DNA from: JAALKW01 sp963974485 | GTDB lineage: Bacteria > Pseudomonadota > Gammaproteobacteria > Legionellales > Legionellaceae | Assembly: GCA_963974485.1 (NCBI GenBank) | Contig: CAXBBS010000007.1 | Span: forward strand, 1-64,000 | Length of the DNA stretch: 64,000 bases | Direction: 5' to 3' | Shown: piece by piece, positions 52,773 through 63,600 of the stretch | How the letters are laid out: each line of letters starts with the position of its first letter | Numbering within the stretch: position 1 is the stretch's first letter | Notes under the pieces: generated by a model | Told to the model about the DNA's origin: nothing | The model's input: the letters and a program-made list of their open reading frames with translations, nothing else | Database searches by the model: none | Position numbers and translations under genes: made by a program

Positions 52773-53488
52773 AAACACTCAATTTCAATACGATCACGCT
52801 TCAAAAATATTTGACTGGGCTTGGTTGATGGCTCAATCGTTTCAGGCAACCTGTATACACCCGCTATCGCCACTAACTCCGGATCAAACGCATGACAAAA
52901 AATACGTGCGTTTTCGTTACCCGAAATACCGGCGAGTGCGCGACCCCGTAATGTACCGTACACATGAATATTACCTTCTGCGAGCAATTCTGAACCCGGG
53001 CTCACGGACGCTGTAATAATAAGATCGCCCGTACTCACCACCTGCTGCCCCGAACGTACCGGCGTGGTGACAAGCTTGGTTGCCGACGTCGCGACCGGTT
53101 TGGCATCATGTTGAGCTTGAACAAGGTTTTCTTTTACTTTTTTATCGTGTGATGCTGAAGCACGTAGCGTAGCTAAGCCTTGCTCGGCTGCACGTGTATG
53201 TAATAATTCACTGCCACCCTGAACCGCAACCGGCAATAAACCGTGTTTACGAATGCAGGTGTTTAAAGCAACGAGATCCATATCCGCTTCTTTGACCATC
53301 GATAAATCTAAAACAACCGGTGCTGATTCAAATAATCTAGGTGCTTTAGTAACCAAATCTTTCAGTTGTTCATCAATTGATGCCGGCGATGTATCCAGTA
53401 CCTGAAGCACGGTGAGCGTGTATATGCGGCCTTTTAACGTAAATGCCTTTAATTTCAACAAATTATCTGTCATAACACCAATATCCAT
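52769..53488 (-). CDS. minC: septum site-determining protein MinC
   Basis: A 239-residue MinC, an FtsZ-polymer inhibitor. The N-terminal domain (KLKAFTLKGRIYTLTVLQV, then VVLDLSMV) is followed by a linker with Lys/Ala and the C-terminal right-handed beta-helix VRSGQQVVSTGDLIITASVSPGSE, HVYGTLRGRALAGISG. Usual partner genes minD and minE are not next to it. The start is 53488 (AGG three bases ahead) or an ATG five codons in. It is divergent from fadD. Confidence 0.93.
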   Translation of the reverse strand: MDIGVMTDNLLKLKAFTLKGRIYTLTVLQVLDTSPASIDEQLKDLVTKAPRLFESAPVVLDLSMVKEADMDLVALNTCIRKHGLLPVAVQGGSELLHTRAAEQGLATLRASASHDKKVKENLVQAQHDAKPVATSATKLVTTPVRSGQQVVSTGDLIITASVSPGSELLAEGNIHVYGTLRGRALAGISGNENARIFCHAFDPELVAIAGVYRLPETIEPSTKPSQIFLKRDRIEIECL

Positions 53489-53544
53489 CAGCCTATTTTT
53501 TGTTTATACTAGCACGCACGAATTCCTAACAAAAGGTCAACAAC

Positions 53545-55197
53545 GTGGATAAATTGTGGCTGAAGCAATACCCTGATGGCGTTCCAGCAACCATCGATAC
53601 CCAGACCTATACATCACTGGTCGACCTCATTGGAACGGCTTGCCGTAAATACCAACATCACACCGCGTACATCAGCTTCGGCTATAAGCTCAGTTATGCC
53701 GAGCTTGATGTATTAAGCCGCGATTTTTCAGCGTATCTGCAAAGCCTAGGCCTGACGCAAGGCGCACGCATCGCCATCATGTTACCCAACGTTTTGCAAT
53801 ATCCTATCGCACTCTTTGCGATTTTGCGTGCCGGCTATGTCGCGGTCAACACCAACCCACTGTACACCGAAGGTGAAGTAAGCCATCAAATGAACGATGC
53901 ACGCGCTGAAGCCATCATTGTCCTTGCCAATTTTGCGCACACCGTTGAAAAAGCACGCCCCAACATCCCCACACTTAAGCATGTCATTGTGACGGAAGTG
54001 GGTGATGCTTTATCATGCGTCAAACGTTTTGCGGTCAATTCCATTATTAAATACGTTCACAAACAAGTACCGGCATACCATCTTCCGAATGCCATGACAT
54101 TTCGCAAGGCCCTGCGTCAAGGCAAAAAAAAGCCGTTTAATCCGATCCAACTTAAACATGAAAACATTGCGTTTCTTCAGTATACCGGCGGTACCACGGG
54201 GATATCTAAAGGTGCCGTATTAACGCACGGCAACATGCTCTCCAATGTTCTACAAGCATCGGCTTGGGTAGCACCGCTTGTCATCAATCAAGACGATATT
54301 ATTGTGACGGCATTACCGCTTTATCATATCTTTTCGCTCACGGCGAACTGCCTCACGTTTTTAAAAGCCGGGGCGACGAATATTTTAATCACCAACCCGC
54401 GTGACCTTCCACGCTTTATTCAAAGCATTAAATCCAGCGGCTTTACAGCTATCACCGGTGTGAATACGTTATTTAATGCGCTACTGAATCATCCAAAATT
54501 TGGTGATATTGATTTTTCAAAATTAAGATTTGTACTTTCCGGTGGTATGGCACTCCAAAAAAGCGTTGCTGAACAATGGCATGCCAAAACAAACACACAT
54601 ATTATTGAAGCATATGGCCTAACCGAAACAAGCCCTGCCGTCACCATGAATCCACTGGATTTAAAACACTACAACGGTAGCATTGGCTTACCGTTACCTT
54701 CAACCGAAATATCTATTCGAGACGACAACGGTCACGAACTGGCACAAGGCGAATCCGGTGAGTTATGCGTGAAAGGCCCACAAGTCATGCCGGGTTACTG
54801 GCAACGTGCCGACGATTCAAACGTGGTTTTTTGGCCTGACGGTTATTTACGCACCGGAGATATTGCCAAAATTGATACGCAAGGCTTTGTGTATTTGGTC
54901 GATCGTAAAAAAGACATGATCTTAGTCTCGGGTTTTAACGTCTACCCTAACGAAGTCGAGCAAATCATCGGCTTAATGCCGGGCGTACTCGAGGTCGGTG
55001 TGGTCGGTATTAACGAAGCATCCGGCGAAGTCGTGAAAGCATGCATTGTTAAAAAAGACCCCGAATTAACCAAGGCCGATGTGATCACGCATTGCCGCAA
55101 GCATTTAACCGCGTATAAAATACCTAAACGCGTTGAATTTTTTGATGATTTACCTAAAAGCAATGTTGGGAAAATTTTAAGAAGATCGCTAAAATAA
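53545..55197 (+). CDS. fadD: long-chain fatty-acid-CoA ligase
   Basis: A 550-residue AMP-forming ligase. AMP-binding motif YTGGTTGISKGAVLTH near residue 214, EAYGLTETSPAVT, GYLRTGDIAKID and the C-terminal catalytic lysine in LPKSNVGKILRRSL are all present. It activates fatty acids for beta-oxidation or lipid use. The start is GTG at 53545 with AAAGG ahead. A FadL-type outer-membrane channel lies 2.7 kb downstream, so import and activation genes are close. Confidence 0.93.
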   Translation: MDKLWLKQYPDGVPATIDTQTYTSLVDLIGTACRKYQHHTAYISFGYKLSYAELDVLSRDFSAYLQSLGLTQGARIAIMLPNVLQYPIALFAILRAGYVAVNTNPLYTEGEVSHQMNDARAEAIIVLANFAHTVEKARPNIPTLKHVIVTEVGDALSCVKRFAVNSIIKYVHKQVPAYHLPNAMTFRKALRQGKKKPFNPIQLKHENIAFLQYTGGTTGISKGAVLTHGNMLSNVLQASAWVAPLVINQDDIIVTALPLYHIFSLTANCLTFLKAGATNILITNPRDLPRFIQSIKSSGFTAITGVNTLFNALLNHPKFGDIDFSKLRFVLSGGMALQKSVAEQWHAKTNTHIIEAYGLTETSPAVTMNPLDLKHYNGSIGLPLPSTEISIRDDNGHELAQGESGELCVKGPQVMPGYWQRADDSNVVFWPDGYLRTGDIAKIDTQGFVYLVDRKKDMILVSGFNVYPNEVEQIIGLMPGVLEVGVVGINEASGEVVKACIVKKDPELTKADVITHCRKHLTAYKIPKRVEFFDDLPKSNVGKILRRSLK

Positions 55198-55224
55198 TCA
55201 AACCGTCAATACGTATACGGCTAG

Positions 55225-55248
55225 GGCTTAGGGCCTTAGCCCTAAGCC
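55225..55248. terminator. hairpin between fadD and the convergent hypothetical gene
   Basis: GGCTTAGGGC (55225-55234) pairs perfectly with GCCCTAAGCC (55239-55248) around CTTA. There is no T-run. The stop codon of the convergent gene (55242-55244) lies in the right arm. Confidence 0.55.
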
Positions 55249-55973
55249 GCCGGACCCAACCGAGCATCCTCTTCTATACGCTGAGTTGCATCAAATACAT
55301 TCAGACCAAATATTGCTTTGAAAAAATCAATAACTTTTTGAAGCAAGCTACGTTGATCAAAACAGTGAGCAATACGGCTATCCTGGCAATCAATAACTAC
55401 GTCCAAAATATCAACTTGAATTTGATGTTTACCATCCAGTGACACTTTAAAAAGCAATTCAGAGCGAATAAGATAAGCGTCATCTTCAGCAGTAATTGGG
55501 TTTTCTGGATCAGCTAACAAGCGAAATGTTTTGCACACCTGTGTTTGATGAATATAGAGTGATTCATTGTTAAGTGTTATACGTGTTGTTCTATCACCCA
55601 TCGTAAGATTACCTCCAGCGAGCTCCGCTTGGTCATTCATGACGCTGGGTAATATGCATAAAAGTCCACTTTGATGTAATCGTGTTTTACATACATTGAG
55701 CATGGCATGATGCACTTCTGTTTGCTCATTCAATGGGTTAAGTAAATCATCAAACATTGGATAAAGAATGTCTTGTTGCTCTTTATCAGACAGATTTGAT
55801 ATAAACGGAATCGGCTTACTATTTATAAATACATCTTCCCGAGCAAGATCTTTAAGTACACCGTCTTCGCTGCGTGTTTTTTCACGACTACGGAACTTAA
55901 TTTGCTCTTTATAGTCATTCAACCCTTGGTCTTTCACATGAAACTGCCAAAATGAGTAGGGTGAAACAGGCAT
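55242..55973 (-). CDS. unrecognised soluble protein
   Basis: A 243-residue protein of unknown family. ATG at 55973 is chosen because GGAG stands six to seven bases ahead; the frame can start at a TTG four codons earlier. The N-terminal third is charged (RSREKTRSEDGVLKDLAR), the centre has strand-like stretches (TRITLNNESLYIHQTQVC, KVSLDGKHQIQVDILDVVID), and a hydrophobic helix VIDFFKAIFGLNVF lies near the end. No signal peptide. The hydrophobic C-terminal helix and lack of known relatives make it a possible secreted effector, though that is speculation. Confidence 0.55.
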   Translation of the reverse strand: MPVSPYSFWQFHVKDQGLNDYKEQIKFRSREKTRSEDGVLKDLAREDVFINSKPIPFISNLSDKEQQDILYPMFDDLLNPLNEQTEVHHAMLNVCKTRLHQSGLLCILPSVMNDQAELAGGNLTMGDRTTRITLNNESLYIHQTQVCKTFRLLADPENPITAEDDAYLIRSELLFKVSLDGKHQIQVDILDVVIDCQDSRIAHCFDQRSLLQKVIDFFKAIFGLNVFDATQRIEEDARLGPAA

Positions 55974-56144
55974 AAGAGGCTCCAATCAATCACATAGAAT
56001 GGTTGAAATTATACCACTTAGGCTTTTTTATATCAATGCCAATTCCTTTCTTTTTAAGAAGTCCATCACAAAAATAAACCAAAAAGTTGCTTATTATAAT
56101 AACATGTGTAAGATCACGATGATTCTGTTTAAGGAGAAGTACCT

Positions 56145-56540
56145 ATGAAAAGAACAACTCGTGCATGCATTACCGCCGCTTTAGGACTCGCCTCAGCCAT
56201 GGCTTTTGCCGTTCCGCCAAGACAATTGATCACACATAACACAAGCGATCTGGATTCCAACGCCTATGTTGCGGGAACCATTCCATCACAACATTCAACC
56301 AAAGCGCATAGCGATGGGAAAGTCCTCTGGGCCTCTGTTCGTATGGCTTGTTACGGTCATGTGGTCAATGGAAAATGTCCGGCCCTGATTAAAGTAGGTG
56401 CTAACACAGACCATCCTATCGAACTCGGTATGGTATACATGGATTTAACCACAGGTGCCATCACACCGTCTGAATTACACAGTAACGGCTACGCCATGAT
56501 TGTGAATGGCCCTGCTGAAACAACGCTGTATCAAGAATAA
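56145..56540 (+). CDS. small secreted protein
   Basis: A 131-residue protein with a clear Sec signal peptide (MKRTTRACITAALGLASAMAFA, cleavage near residue 22). The mature part has two cysteines (MACYGHVVNGKCPALIKV) that likely form a disulfide, and a strand-rich C-terminus with ELGMVYMDLTTGAIT. Proteins of this kind, with the CYGHVVNGKCPALI-like core, occur in Legionella and relatives; function unknown. AAGGAG precedes the ATG. It is convergent with fadL (7 bases apart). Confidence 0.75.
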   Translation: MKRTTRACITAALGLASAMAFAVPPRQLITHNTSDLDSNAYVAGTIPSQHSTKAHSDGKVLWASVRMACYGHVVNGKCPALIKVGANTDHPIELGMVYMDLTTGAITPSELHSNGYAMIVNGPAETTLYQE

Positions 56541-56547
56541 AATATAC

Positions 56548-57939
56548 TTAATCTTGTGGTGTCCACGCAACCTGGACACCCCCAAGTTGAGCCGAGTTTT
56601 TAGCCCATGCATCAATGCGATTATTTGACGTGGAACTAAACACTTGGGTTTTATGAAGCGGTGAGCGACCAAAGCCTTCAAGATACACATAACCCAAATC
56701 AACCCCTATCGATGGATAGGCCTGATAGTGCGTGCCTACGGCAACAGCCCAACGATTGGTATCAGGTAGACGTACGCTGCGCTCAGCATATACCGTCGGT
56801 GTTTCATCTGTTCCAACACCTGCCCGTAATACCCAACGATCATTCACAGCATACGTGCTACCGAGCGCAAAACGCCAGGCATCACGATAATTATCATGTG
56901 AAACAACGGTTAAAGGCGATTGAACCCCCAATTCAGCTGAATAGCCTGCGACATTTTGAAGCTCGGTTTCTTTAAACGAACTCCAACCGGTGTATACCAC
57001 TGAACCCAACACGGTCCATTGATTATTCACCTCATGATAGCCACTCAAGGTTATGATTCTAGGCAAGCGAATATCGTTCGTAATTAAACCCTGTGTTTCA
57101 TAAACAGCAAGAGGATCCATGAGATCAAGATCAGCCAAACGCCCGGTTAAGGTACTGTCGCCTTCAAAACGATGTTGAACTTCAGATTGATAATTTAAGC
57201 CGATACGTGAGTGTTTATTATTAGAAAAAGCGAGTACACCGGCATGAAAACCAACCCCCATGGAATCACCTTGATTGTCGCTAGTTGAATCGAGCGTGGT
57301 TGGCTGAACCAAGCCCCCCATGGCTTGCAAGGCCTGCAAGGCTGCGGGAGAGCCCGCAACGGCATTGAACGTCACACGAGCAAACTCAATATCAAGACCT
57401 AAACCAACCGATAGATTATCGGTAAGATAAACACCCATTTGAGGCGCTAAATCCATCGTCACCAGATTTGTTAGTGTTCCTGAATAACGCACGGGGGAGG
57501 TTTTTCCCCAATCACTTCCTAAACCAAAAGGTACCACAACACTCAAACCAACGGTTGCGCGCTCACCCAGGGGATGTGCCATGTGTATTGCGGGTACAGT
57601 TGCTTTACGTGCGCCTCTCAAATTAGTAAACGATTGCTCATATGGCAACACATCGGTTGTATTATACGTACTCATACCGCTGATCATGGTTCGGGGAACA
57701 ACACCCACCCCACTGACTAAAGCCTGATTTTTTTGAATCAGTACCAAACCTGCGGGATTATACCAACCGATGGATGCATCCGGTGCTTCTGCTGCAGATC
57801 CCGCCGCAAACACACTGAGCTCAGAAACACTGCCTTCCGTATACAGTGAAAAACCGCCGGCATAAGCACATGTGCCGGCCGTGAAAGACAACGCTATCAG
57901 ACATACTGCGTGTTTTATTATTCCGTGCACTTGCTTCAT
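56548..57939 (-). CDS. FadL/OmpP1-family outer-membrane transporter
   Basis: A 463-residue beta-barrel protein with a signal peptide (cleavage near CAYAGGFSLY). GGFSLYTEGSVSELSVFAAGSAAEAPDASIGWYNPAG is the FadL hatch-region pattern (shown here only as GWYNPAGL and AAGSAAEAPDAS), and the C-terminus ends in an aromatic/strand pattern GGVQVAWTPQD. The family takes up long-chain fatty acids or other hydrophobic molecules. AGGAG lies six bases ahead of the ATG. Confidence 0.9.
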   Translation of the reverse strand: MKQVHGIIKHAVCLIALSFTAGTCAYAGGFSLYTEGSVSELSVFAAGSAAEAPDASIGWYNPAGLVLIQKNQALVSGVGVVPRTMISGMSTYNTTDVLPYEQSFTNLRGARKATVPAIHMAHPLGERATVGLSVVVPFGLGSDWGKTSPVRYSGTLTNLVTMDLAPQMGVYLTDNLSVGLGLDIEFARVTFNAVAGSPAALQALQAMGGLVQPTTLDSTSDNQGDSMGVGFHAGVLAFSNNKHSRIGLNYQSEVQHRFEGDSTLTGRLADLDLMDPLAVYETQGLITNDIRLPRIITLSGYHEVNNQWTVLGSVVYTGWSSFKETELQNVAGYSAELGVQSPLTVVSHDNYRDAWRFALGSTYAVNDRWVLRAGVGTDETPTVYAERSVRLPDTNRWAVAVGTHYQAYPSIGVDLGYVYLEGFGRSPLHKTQVFSSTSNNRIDAWAKNSAQLGGVQVAWTPQD

Positions 57940-58095
57940 ATTTGACTCCTGAGCAACGCGTTTACATTATTTTTACATAAAAAATAGGGCTCATTATCAT
58001 ACAAGAAGCCTTGCCAAATGCAACCTCCTGATAAAACACTTTTTTGTGCTACACTTGAGTTTGATTTTCAAGGACATTCTTACAAGGCATGCGTG

Positions 58096-60672
58096 ATGCA
58101 ACAGTTGATAATAAAGTTTGGTGGAACAAGCGTCTCCTCACGAGAAACGTGGGAAAAAATTCAAACCATCGCAGAAAACCATATACAACAACAGGTTCAG
58201 CCGGTGATTGTATGCTCAGCCCTATCCCAAGCATCCAATCAACTTGAGCAGATGACCAACGACGCCTTGCTCAATAAACATCATCACGCGCACAATGCCT
58301 TAACCCAAGCCTACACCCAACTCGCTCACGAACTGGACGTTGATATCACACCGATTGAAGCTGACATGCATCAATTGAACCAATGGCTTACGGGTATATC
58401 ATTACTCGGCGAGGCACCTGCTAAAACACGCGCCCAAATTTTAAGTTTAGGCGAGCTGATGATAACACGTCTCGGACACGCTTTTTTAAATCAACAAGGC
58501 TTAAACTGCTTCTGGTTTGATGCCCGTGAAGCATTGATATCAACCTCACTATCCCATCAATCAGAACATGATGACGCAAATTATCTAAGCGCATTTTGCC
58601 AAGAAAAATCGAATCCTCGTCTTGCCAAGAAACTCGCGGACACAGGGGCGTCAGTGATTATTACTCAGGGGTTTATTGCCTCGAATAAAGCCGGTGAAAC
58701 CGTGTTATTAGGCCGCGGAGGTTCCGACACCTCAGCAGCGCTCTTTGCTGCAAATTTAGACGCACGCGCATGTGAAATTTGGACGGATGTTCCAGGTATT
58801 TATACCGCCAACCCCAATCAATTGCCCAACGCACGCTTGCTTAAGCAACTCAATTACAACGAAGCGCAAGAGATTGCCTCCATGGGCGCTAAAGTTTTGC
58901 ACCCCCCCTGCATTCCACCGGTTCAACGTGCCAACATTCCCATGCGTGTTAAATACACGCGTATGCCAGAACATGCAGGCACCCTGATTACACATGAAAG
59001 TGACGCCGCAGCCCCGCCCATTAAGTCCATTCAGGTCAAACACAGCATCACGCTGATTTCGATCGATGCGCTGACCATGTGGCAACAGGTTGGATTTTTA
59101 TCGCGTATTTTTGATGTGTTTAAACAGCACGGTTTTTCGGTTGATTTACTCTCGTCGTCTGAATTCAACGTCACACTATCACTCGATAATCATCACGTCC
59201 ATCGCCCGCGAAAAGCACTCGAGGCGTTACTAAAAGACTTAAACCAACTGGGTCGCGCGCAAATCATTGAGCCGTGCAGTGCGGTAAGCTTGGTCGGGCA
59301 CCACATCCGAACGGTTTTACCTCAGCTTGGGCCTGCTTTAGAAGTCTTTGAGAACAAGCAAATTTATCTCATGTCGCTTGCTTCAAACGATTTGAATTTA
59401 ACGTTTGTGGTCGATGAATCGCAAGCCGATAAGCTATGTCAGCAACTGCATGTATTACTCATCGAAAATAATCCTCAGAGTTTTTATTATTCGAAAAGCT
59501 GGCAGGAGCAATTTGGAACACCGGCCGCACGCGTGATTCCATGGTGGGAAAACGCACAAGAACCGCTCTTACAACTCAGTAAAAAACATGCGCCAGCCTA
59601 TGTGTATCACACCCCGACACTTCAAAATCAAGCTGAAAAATTACTGAGTTTAAAAACGATTGATCAATTATTTTATGCGATTAAAGCCAATCCAAACCCA
59701 GGTGTTTTAAAAGCCCTAGAAGCTAAAGCCATCGGATTTGAATGCGTATCGATTCAAGAGCTTCAGTATGTGCTTACATTATTTCCAAAAATTAATCCCA
59801 AGCGCCTATTATTCACGCCTAATTTTGCACCTAAATCAGAATATGAATATGCCGTATCGCTTGGCTGCCATATCACGATTGATAGCCTCTATCCATTAGA
59901 ACACTGGCCAGAAATGCTCACGGGACACGATGTTTTATTACGCATTGATCCAGGTTGCGGTGCCGGGCATCATAAATATGTTTGCACCGGTGGTAACGAA
60001 TCTAAATTCGGCATTCCAAAATCATCCATTAGCCAAGCCGCAGCACTGGTGAAAACGCATAATATTCGTGTGATGGGTCTGCACGCACATTCAGGTAGCG
60101 GCATTTTATCACCTGAACTGTGGCAACAGACCGCAGCGATGCTCATCGAAGAAGCGGAGCAATTTCCTGATGCGCATATTATTAACTTAGGCGGTGGCTT
60201 GGGCATTGTCGACAAACCCGGTCAACATCCGCTAGATATGGCAGCATTAGATGCTTCACTCCAAGCGATTAAATCACGTGAGCCTAAGTTTTCTTTTTGG
60301 CTTGAACCGGGACGGTTTTTTGTTGCCGAATGTGGCGTGATTTTAGCGCGTGTGACTCAATGTAAAACCAAAGAAAAAATTCGTTTTATTGGTATTGAAA
60401 CCGGCATGAACTCACTGATTCGACCGATGCTATACGGTGCTTATCACGAAATTATTAATCTTTCGCGCCTCAGCGATGAAAAAACAGGCTTCGCACATAT
60501 CGTAGGTCCTATTTGTGAATCAGCCGACACGCTTGGTTACGATCGCCTGTTACCCGAAACGCATGAAGGCGACGTGCTTTTAATCGCGAACACCGGCGCC
60601 TACGGGCATTGCATGGGATCGTCGTATAATATGCGGCCGCCGGCAGAAGAAGTGATGTTAGATGCATGTTAG
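58096..60672 (+). CDS. bifunctional aspartate kinase/diaminopimelate decarboxylase
   Basis: An 858-residue fusion. The first ~455 residues are a LysC aspartate kinase (QQLIIKFGGTSVSS, TDVPGIYTANPN, then two ACT-like regulatory segments, LISIDALTMWQQVGFL). The rest is LysA: FYAIKANPNPG with PLP lysine K530, GLHAHSGSGI, NLGGGLGI, EPGRFFVAE and CESADTLGYDR. It catalyses the first and the last step of lysine synthesis, and the LysA product step feeds on meso-diaminopimelate used in the cell wall. Such fusions are known from Legionellales and some Xanthomonadales. ATG at 58096 follows AAGG; a frame from 58018 is longer but not supported. The next gene overlaps by 7 bases. Confidence 0.94.
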   Translation: MQQLIIKFGGTSVSSRETWEKIQTIAENHIQQQVQPVIVCSALSQASNQLEQMTNDALLNKHHHAHNALTQAYTQLAHELDVDITPIEADMHQLNQWLTGISLLGEAPAKTRAQILSLGELMITRLGHAFLNQQGLNCFWFDAREALISTSLSHQSEHDDANYLSAFCQEKSNPRLAKKLADTGASVIITQGFIASNKAGETVLLGRGGSDTSAALFAANLDARACEIWTDVPGIYTANPNQLPNARLLKQLNYNEAQEIASMGAKVLHPPCIPPVQRANIPMRVKYTRMPEHAGTLITHESDAAAPPIKSIQVKHSITLISIDALTMWQQVGFLSRIFDVFKQHGFSVDLLSSSEFNVTLSLDNHHVHRPRKALEALLKDLNQLGRAQIIEPCSAVSLVGHHIRTVLPQLGPALEVFENKQIYLMSLASNDLNLTFVVDESQADKLCQQLHVLLIENNPQSFYYSKSWQEQFGTPAARVIPWWENAQEPLLQLSKKHAPAYVYHTPTLQNQAEKLLSLKTIDQLFYAIKANPNPGVLKALEAKAIGFECVSIQELQYVLTLFPKINPKRLLFTPNFAPKSEYEYAVSLGCHITIDSLYPLEHWPEMLTGHDVLLRIDPGCGAGHHKYVCTGGNESKFGIPKSSISQAAALVKTHNIRVMGLHAHSGSGILSPELWQQTAAMLIEEAEQFPDAHIINLGGGLGIVDKPGQHPLDMAALDASLQAIKSREPKFSFWLEPGRFFVAECGVILARVTQCKTKEKIRFIGIETGMNSLIRPMLYGAYHEIINLSRLSDEKTGFAHIVGPICESADTLGYDRLLPETHEGDVLLIANTGAYGHCMGSSYNMRPPAEEVMLDAC

Positions 60673-63600
60673 ACGATCAACAAGCACGCATACAAGCGAT
60701 TGATCCGAGGCTATCCTCCGTTGTTCAAGCACCTGCGGGTTCTGGAAAAACGGAGATCCTAACCCAGCGCTTCTTAAGATTGCTCTGCACGGTTGATGCG
60801 CCTGAGCACGTGGTCGCACTCACCTTTACGCGGAAAGCCGCACACGAAATGCGCGAACGAATATTGCATGCGTTGCGACAAGCCCAAACAGGTATCAAGC
60901 CCGATTCACCGCATCAACAAACACGCTACCACGATGCCGAAATTGTTTTAGCACGTGACAAGATGCTCGACTGGCAATTACTCAATAATCCAGGGCGGCT
61001 ACGCGTCACCACCCTTGATTCACTCTGTCAAAGCCTGGTGCAAGCCATGCCCTTACAAGAAAAGCACGTACCTTACGCCGATGTCACGGATACACCGTCC
61101 CGCCTCTATTCAGAAGCGGCACGCGCCTGCCTTACCTACGCACTTCATGCACCCGAATATCAAGAATCCATTCAAATACTGCTGGAACAACTGGATAACC
61201 GTGCCGAGCATTTGCTCACGTTATTCACTGAGCAACTAGCACGACGCGACCAATGGATTCGCCCTGTAATTCAGGCACGCTTTCAACATAAGGCCCACCT
61301 GGAAAAGGCACTGTATAGCATCGAGCAGCATGCACTGAACCAATTCAAACAAGCGCTGCCTCGCGATTGCGCGATGGATCTTTTTAGTTTAGCAACCGAA
61401 ATTGCACGCCTCGAAAACAACCCGGACTCACCACGTTATGCACTCATTCATGACATCACGTTCGAAACACTCGATGCACAAACAACGGCGGCATTGGCCT
61501 CACTCTTGCTCACCTCACAAAATACCTTTAGAAAATCATGTGACCATCACGTCGGATTAAAACGCGGTGTATGCCCTGATGCGCAGTATCGTGCGTTAAA
61601 AGAAACCAGTAAAACCCTGCTGGAAATACTGGGGGACACCCCGGGATTTCTCGACGCGTTACTGCGTGTACGCACACTACCCTCGCCTTGTTATCCTGAA
61701 GAACAATGGGAGCCTTTGCAGGCACTGCTTAAATTGCTCCCTCTTTTAGCAAGCCATATGCAATTAATTTTTCAAGCACATCAAACCGTTGATTTTTCAG
61801 CGATTTCTCACCAAGCTCTGGACGCACTCGGCGAGGAAGACGCGCCCACCGATTTAGCTCTGCATCTGGATTACAGTATTCAGCATTTACTTATTGATGA
61901 ATTTCAAGATACATCACTCCAGCAGTTTGAGCTTATCACGCGTTTGGTGCGTGGTTTTGAACCTGACGACGGGCGCACGCTATTTATTGTTGGCGACCCA
62001 ATGCAATCGATTTATCGTTTTCGTGCAGCTGAAGTCGGACTATTTTTACGTGCCCAACGCGAAGGCATAGGTGCTGTGTACCTCATGCCACTGCAGCTAA
62101 GTTGTAATTTTCGCTCGAACAAAACGTTAGTCGATTGGTCCAATAATTTATTTACCCATATTTTTCCTGCTGATGATGATCTAGAATCCGGCGCTGTTTC
62201 GTTCCATCCAGCAACACCTACACAAGCCTTAGATCATCAAGAAACCGCGGTTCATGCCTTTGAGCACACGAGCGCTGATGACGAAGCCGAAGCCATTGCG
62301 CGTTTATGCAAGCAGTTATTCACGGACCATCCTGATGAAAATATCGCAATTTTAGTTCGTTCACGTCGTCAATTAGCGACCATTACTCGCGCTCTCGAAT
62401 CACACCAAGTGGCCTATCAAGGCCTCGACACCGATTTAACCATCACGCGGCCTCATGTTCAAGATGTGTGGTCATTGACCCAAGCCTTACTTATGCCTGC
62501 CGATCGCCTTGCTTGGCTCTCGGTACTACGTAGCCCTTGGTGCGGCTTAACATTAAAAGATATACATCACATCGCGACGTATGACACAAAACAACCGGTT
62601 TTATACGCCTTATCACAAACCGATTGCATACAAAGCTTAAGCGCCCCAGGACAAGTACGCATATTGTTTGTTGTGAATGTATTAAAACATGCCCTAGATA
62701 CACGTCATCAGCTCCCGCTGGCTACATGGCTCATGAATACCCTCACAGCCCTACATCTTGAGGCGATTTTAACGTCGGAAGAAGAGCAAGATTTAGAGCA
62801 ATTATGGGAGAAGCTCGCACGATTTGAACAAGACGGTCAACTTGTCGATCGCGTGCTGTTCAAACAAGAGCTCAGTAAACTCTACACTAAGCAACTCGGC
62901 ACAGCACGCCTGCAAATCATGACCATTCATAAGGCCAAAGGTCTCGAGTTTGATTCGGTCATATTACCCGGGCTAGGTAAGCGCGCACCTAACCCTGATA
63001 AGCCGTTGTTACGCTGGTTAACCCTACCCAGCGACGCGTCAGATAATGCAGAGGATTTAATTTTAATCTCGCCATTGCAAGCTGCGCACAACGAACGCTG
63101 TCCGTTATACGACTACCTCGGGCAACTAGACGCAGAAAAAACGGCCTATGAACAACAACGCTTGTTATACGTCGCGACAACGCGCGCTAAAGAACGTCTT
63201 TATTTGTTTGATTACACGAGCTCAGTCACAAAAAATACGTTTAGAGCCAGCCTCGAAACCCAGTGCTTCACGCCGATGCCATCTGAGCATGTGCATGAAG
63301 CTAAAGCTTCAGATGACCCTTTACGTTATTATCTTCCTGATACATTTTATCAGGCGCCAGCTTTACCGATCATACCCGAAGCCCTTGAACTGAACTCGGT
63401 ACTCCCCGAGCTCACACCTGCACGTGCGCTAGGTACCATTGCACATCAATTATTAGAATGGATTTGTACCTACCATCCTGAAACACCTAGCGACGTGCCT
63501 TGGACGATTGCGACGCATGCATTACATGCTTTGGGCTTATCTACATCTGCTTTAAACGCACTTAACGAACAACTTAAGACACTGATTTCAAACATGTTTC

